11,292 bases of DNA from Alphaproteobacteria bacterium (lineage in GTDB: Bacteria; Pseudomonadota; Alphaproteobacteria; Rhodospirillales; Magnetospirillaceae), in the NCBI GenBank assembly GCA_015232485.1, contig JADFZP010000067.1, positions 1-11,292 of the forward strand, in the 5' to 3' direction. Shown here piece by piece: positions 8,502 to 11,292 of the stretch. The notes below the pieces were generated by a model, which saw only the letters and a program-made list of their open reading frames with translations, was not told where the DNA came from and made no database searches. Made by a program: the position numbers and the translations under genes. The stretch's first letter is position 1; the number at the start of each line of letters is the position of its first letter.

Positions 8502-9317
8502 ATGACCGGGCCGGGCGAAAAGAAGACCGTCGACCGCCGCGAGATGCTCGCGGGGGGAGTGCGCGCCGTCTGCGGCGCCGGCTTCTTCGCGCTCGGCCTG
8601 GGCATGCTGGGCCGCCAGGCCGAGACACGGGCGGCGCAAAGCCTGCGCCCGCCCGGCGCCTTGGCCGAGGCGGATTTTCTGGCGGCCTGCTCGCGCTGCG
8701 GTTTGTGCGTGCGGGACTGCCCGTGGGACACCTTGCGCCTGGCCGGGATCGGCGACGGCGCGGCGTTGGGCACGCCCTTGTTCACCGCCCGCGCGGTGCC
8801 TTGCGAGATGTGCCAAGACATTCCCTGCGTGGTGGCCTGCCCGACCGGCGCGCTGGATCATCGCCTGACCGACATCAAACAGGCCAAGATGGGCATCGCC
8901 GTCCTGGTCGGGCAGGAGACCTGCCTGAACTTCCTCGGCCTGCGCTGCGATGTCTGCTACCGCGTCTGCCCGCTGATCGACGAGGCGATCACGCTGGAGC
9001 GCTCGCACAATGAGCGCACCGGCAAGCACGCCCGCTTCATCCCCACGGTGCATTCCGATAAATGCACCGGCTGCGGCAAATGCGAAAAGGCCTGCGTGCT
9101 GGAGGAGGCGGCGATCAAGGTTCTGCCGGCCGAATTGGCGCTGGGCCGCCTGGGCGGCCATTACCGCCTGGGCTGGGAAGAGAAGCGCAAGCACGGCGAG
9201 TCCTTGCTCAAGGACATCATCGACCTGCCCGACCGCGGCTATGGCGACGGCACCGCGACCCCTTACGGCGGGGCCGAGCGCGGCGCCAACGGCGCCTTCA
9301 AGGAATTCAAGCCATGA
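8502..9317 (+). CDS. napG: NapG, iron-sulfur subunit of the NapGH quinol dehydrogenase
   Basis: The 271-aa product holds four cysteine groups for [4Fe-4S] clusters: C63/C66/C69/C73, C101/C104/C109/C113, C141/C149/C152/C156 and C188/C191/C194/C198. The N-terminus has a twin-arginine motif (DRREML) and a hydrophobic stretch (about 18-36), so it is exported folded and faces the periplasm. In E. coli NapG works with the membrane protein NapH to pass electrons from quinol, mainly ubiquinol, to the NapC/NapB/NapA chain. It starts 4 nt after napA and overlaps napH by 4 nt (ATGA), so translation is probably coupled. The MauM/NapG family fit is good throughout. Confidence 0.95.
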   Translation: MTGPGEKKTVDRREMLAGGVRAVCGAGFFALGLGMLGRQAETRAAQSLRPPGALAEADFLAACSRCGLCVRDCPWDTLRLAGIGDGAALGTPLFTARAVPCEMCQDIPCVVACPTGALDHRLTDIKQAKMGIAVLVGQETCLNFLGLRCDVCYRVCPLIDEAITLERSHNERTGKHARFIPTVHSDKCTGCGKCEKACVLEEAAIKVLPAELALGRLGGHYRLGWEEKRKHGESLLKDIIDLPDRGYGDGTATPYGGAERGANGAFKEFKP

Positions 9318-10165
9318 GGGCGGCGGGCTGGAAATGGCTGATCGCCCGGCGGCTGTCGCAGGCCTTCTTCGTGGCGCTGTTCCTGGCCGGGCCGCTGGCC
9401 GGGCTGTGGGTGGTCGAGGGCACGCTGGCGTCCAGTCTGACGCTGGGCGTGCTGCCGCTGACCGACCCGCTGATCCTGCTGCAATCGCTGCTCGCCCGCC
9501 ATTGGCCCGAGGCGACGGCGCTGCTGGGCGCCGCGATCGTGGTGGCGGGATATCTGCTGGTCGGCGGACGGGCCTATTGCTCGTGGGTCTGCCCGCTCAA
9601 CCCGGTGACCGACGCGGCCCATTGGCTGCGGGAAAAGCTGGGCCTGCGCGAGGGTGTGACCATCTCGCCGCGGCTGCGGCTGTGGGTTCTGGCCGGCGCC
9701 CTGGCCGCCTCGGCGCTGTTCGGCACGCTTGCCTGGGAACTGGTCAACCCGGTGACCATCACCCATCGCGCCCTGGTGTTCGGCGGCGGGCTGATGTGGA
9801 CGGTGGCGGTCGGCATCTTCGTTTTCGATCTGGCCATCGCGCGGCGCGGCTGGTGCGGGCATCTGTGCCCGGTGGGCGCCGCCTACGGGCTGATCGGCAA
9901 GGGCTCGCTGCTGCGGGTCAGCGCGGTGCGCCGCGAGGCCTGCGACGACTGCATGGATTGTTACGCCGTTTGCCCCGAGCCGCGCGTGTTGACGCCGGCT
10001 TTGCGCGGCAAGGCCAAGGGCTTCGGGCCGGTCATCCTGTCCGGCGACTGCACCAATTGCGGCCGCTGCATCGATGTCTGCCCACAGGATGTTTTCGGCT
10101 TCGCGTCGCGCTTCGACAAGCGCGAGCAAACCATCGGACAGCAACAGGGGGAGTACGTGCCGTGA
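9314..10165 (+). CDS. napH: NapH, membrane iron-sulfur subunit of the NapGH quinol dehydrogenase
   Basis: The 283-aa protein has about four membrane helices (about 15-35, 67-85, 122-142 and 155-175). Two CX3CP motifs (C89/C93 in CSWVCPLNP and C181/C185 in CGHLCPVG) are diagnostic of NapH. Two ferredoxin-type clusters follow in the cytoplasmic C-terminus: C210/C213/C216/C220 and C246/C249/C252/C256. NapH takes electrons from quinol in the inner membrane and hands them to NapG. The ATG at 9314 overlaps the napG stop. The open frame runs further upstream only because napG is read in another frame there. It ends overlapping napB by 4 nt. Confidence 0.95.
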   Translation: MRAAGWKWLIARRLSQAFFVALFLAGPLAGLWVVEGTLASSLTLGVLPLTDPLILLQSLLARHWPEATALLGAAIVVAGYLLVGGRAYCSWVCPLNPVTDAAHWLREKLGLREGVTISPRLRLWVLAGALAASALFGTLAWELVNPVTITHRALVFGGGLMWTVAVGIFVFDLAIARRGWCGHLCPVGAAYGLIGKGSLLRVSAVRREACDDCMDCYAVCPEPRVLTPALRGKAKGFGPVILSGDCTNCGRCIDVCPQDVFGFASRFDKREQTIGQQQGEYVP

Positions 10166-10593
10166 GAACTCTGACGAAACTGATGATGGCGATCGTGCTG
10201 GCCACCGGCCTCGCCGCGACCGCCAACGCCGCCGACGTCAAGGGCCTGTCCGGATCGGCGCCCACCGAGCTGAACGCCGCGCCGCCGGTCAGCACCTTGG
10301 TCGAGACCAAGAAATGGGAGCGCACCTTCCGCCAGCAGCCGCCCATGGTGCCGCACCAGGTCGACAAGTATCAGATCGACATCCGCGCCAACGAATGCCT
10401 GAAGTGCCACGACTGGCAGAACGCCGCCAAGGAAAAGGCGCCCGAGCTGTCCGAGTCGCACTACAAGGATCGTGACGGCAAGCAGTTCGAGACGGTCTAT
10501 GGCGGGCGCTGGTTCTGCACCAACTGCCATGCCGGCCAGACCGACGCCAAGCTGCTGATCGAAAACACCTTCCAGTCGGGAGCCGCTCGCTGA
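10162..10593 (+). CDS. napB: NapB, periplasmic diheme cytochrome c subunit of nitrate reductase
   Basis: The 143-aa precursor has a Sec signal peptide (hydrophobic about 6-20, ending ANA with cleavage near residue 23). Two heme-attachment motifs follow, C79-LKC-H83 and C119-TNC-H123. H65 (in PPMVPH) and H100 (in SESHY) match the distal heme ligands of the family. NapB receives electrons from NapC and passes them to the NapA cluster. The start is GTG at 10162, overlapping the napH stop as GTGA. GGGGGAG, 8 nt upstream, is a strong ribosome-binding site, which supports this GTG. There is no ATG in frame in the signal region before residue 8, and the frame upstream of the GTG is napH or napG read out of phase. 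Confidence 0.96.
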   Translation: MRTLTKLMMAIVLATGLAATANAADVKGLSGSAPTELNAAPPVSTLVETKKWERTFRQQPPMVPHQVDKYQIDIRANECLKCHDWQNAAKEKAPELSESHYKDRDGKQFETVYGGRWFCTNCHAGQTDAKLLIENTFQSGAAR

Positions 10594-11210
10594 TGTCGCA
10601 CGAAACCAAGCCATCCGAGGCCGGTGGTTTCTGGCGGTCGCTGTGGCGCCCGTCCAAGAAGCACGCCCTCGGCCTGCTGCTGATCGTAGGCGTCGCGCTG
10701 GGCGTGGTCGGCTGGGGTGGCTTCAACTGGGCCATGGAGCTGACCAACACCGAGGCGTTCTGCCTGTCCTGTCACGAGATGAAGGACAACGTCTACGCCG
10801 AGTATCGTGGCACGATCCACGACTCCAACGCCTCGGGGGTGCGCGCCACCTGTCCCGACTGCCACGTTCCCAAGGCCTGGACCTACAAGATCGTTCGCAA
10901 GATCCAGGCCAGCAACGAGTTGTGGCACCACTTCCTGGGCACCATCGACACGCCCGAGAAGTTCGAGCAAAAACGCCTGCATCTGGCCCGCAACGTGTGG
11001 ACCGCGATGGCCAGCACGAACTCCCGCGAGTGCCGCAACTGCCACGACTTCACCTCGATGGACGTGACGGCGCAACGCAACCGCGCCCGCGAACGCCACC
11101 TCGAAGCGGACAAACTGGGCGCCACCTGCATCGACTGCCACAAGGGCATCGCCCACGACCTTCCGGCCGGAATCAAGGAGGAGGAACTCCACCCCAAGGG
11201 CGGGAAGTGA
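10593..11210 (+). CDS. napC: NapC, membrane-anchored tetraheme quinol dehydrogenase
   Basis: The 205-aa protein has one N-terminal membrane anchor (about 25-46) and a periplasmic domain with four CXXCH heme sites: C57/C60/H61, C87/C90/H91, C147/C150/H151 and C179/C182/H183. This is the NapC/NirT/NrfH pattern, including CLSCHEM at the first heme. NapC oxidises membrane quinol and reduces NapB. The length matches NapC rather than the longer TorC or the shorter NrfH. The ATG at 10593 overlaps the napB stop by 1 nt. It is the last gene of the operon. Only 82 bases follow, with no T-tract terminator in the window. Cytochrome c maturation genes are not in the window. Confidence 0.97.
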   Translation: MSHETKPSEAGGFWRSLWRPSKKHALGLLLIVGVALGVVGWGGFNWAMELTNTEAFCLSCHEMKDNVYAEYRGTIHDSNASGVRATCPDCHVPKAWTYKIVRKIQASNELWHHFLGTIDTPEKFEQKRLHLARNVWTAMASTNSRECRNCHDFTSMDVTAQRNRARERHLEADKLGATCIDCHKGIAHDLPAGIKEEELHPKGGK

Positions 11211-11248
11211 CATCGGCGCGCCAATGAACTGACTAGCGCATCCTCTCC

Positions 11249-11286
11249 ACTCGTCATGGCCGGACTTGATCCGGCCATCCACGCGG
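11249..11286. repeat. Palindromic intergenic repeat after napC
   Basis: ATGGCCGGA (11256-11264) and TCCGGCCAT (11270-11278) form a perfect 9-bp stem with a 5-nt loop, flanked by CACTCGTC and CCACGCGG. This closely resembles a dispersed repeat familiar from intergenic regions of many alphaproteobacteria, whose reverse reading gives the spurious peptide MDGRIKSGHDE. It is near-symmetric but lacks a T tract, so it is at best a weak terminator. It may stabilise the 3' end of the nap mRNA. Confidence 0.75.
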
Positions 11287-11292
11287 CTCCGC

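Noticed and set aside
5969..8821. A 950-codon minus-strand open frame opposite napA
   Set aside because: It is antisense to napA, which has every cofactor-binding residue. The frame results from codon bias in GC-rich sequence.
10497..11282. A minus-strand open frame starting MDGRIKSGHDE opposite napC
   Set aside because: The start is the reverse reading of the dispersed palindromic repeat and the rest is antisense to napC.

Overview
The window is GC-rich DNA, most likely from an alphaproteobacterium of the Rhodospirillales type (Magnetospirillum-like). That assignment rests on codon and GC character, on a complete seven-gene nap operon in the order F-D-A-G-H-B-C, and on a downstream palindromic repeat of a kind common in alphaproteobacterial intergenic DNA. 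It is an inference; no 16S or other marker gene is present.

Layout. Positions 1-85 hold a short flank with a 14-bp tandem duplication that may be the end of an insertion sequence. Positions 86-1135 are a CRISPR array of 15 identical 36-bp repeats and 14 spacers of 34-39 bp. The repeat carries an 8-bp perfect hairpin and, on the minus strand, ends in ATTGAAGC, so transcription probably runs right to left from a leader at about 1136-1380. No cas gene lies in the window. A strong minus-strand terminator (1383-1422) follows a small minus-strand gene for a 71-aa helical protein (1449-1664).

Two more minus-strand genes encode a two-component system: a soluble PAS-GAF-PAS hybrid histidine kinase (2521-5028), followed 64 bp downstream by a NarL/FixJ-type response regulator (1830-2456).

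The 192-bp divergent region between the kinase and napF contains a perfect FNR/FixK-type dyad (TTGAC-N4-GTCAA, 5040-5053). It is spaced as expected for a class II activator site ahead of a possible -10 element at 5077-5082. Overlapping dyads (5114-5146) lie in what would be the untranslated leader.

From 5221 to 11210 the plus strand carries napFDAGHBC, all genes overlapping or separated by at most 4 nt. NapA is the Tat-exported molybdenum nitrate reductase, NapB its diheme electron donor and NapC the membrane tetraheme quinol dehydrogenase. NapG and NapH form the alternative iron-sulfur quinol dehydrogenase. NapD is the Tat-signal chaperone and NapF a cytoplasmic iron-sulfur accessory protein. 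Together they carry out periplasmic nitrate reduction to nitrite with quinol electrons. The adjacent kinase/regulator pair and the FNR-like box suggest redox or oxygen control, but a link between the kinase and nap is inferred only from position.

The window ends with a short palindromic intergenic repeat (11249-11286).
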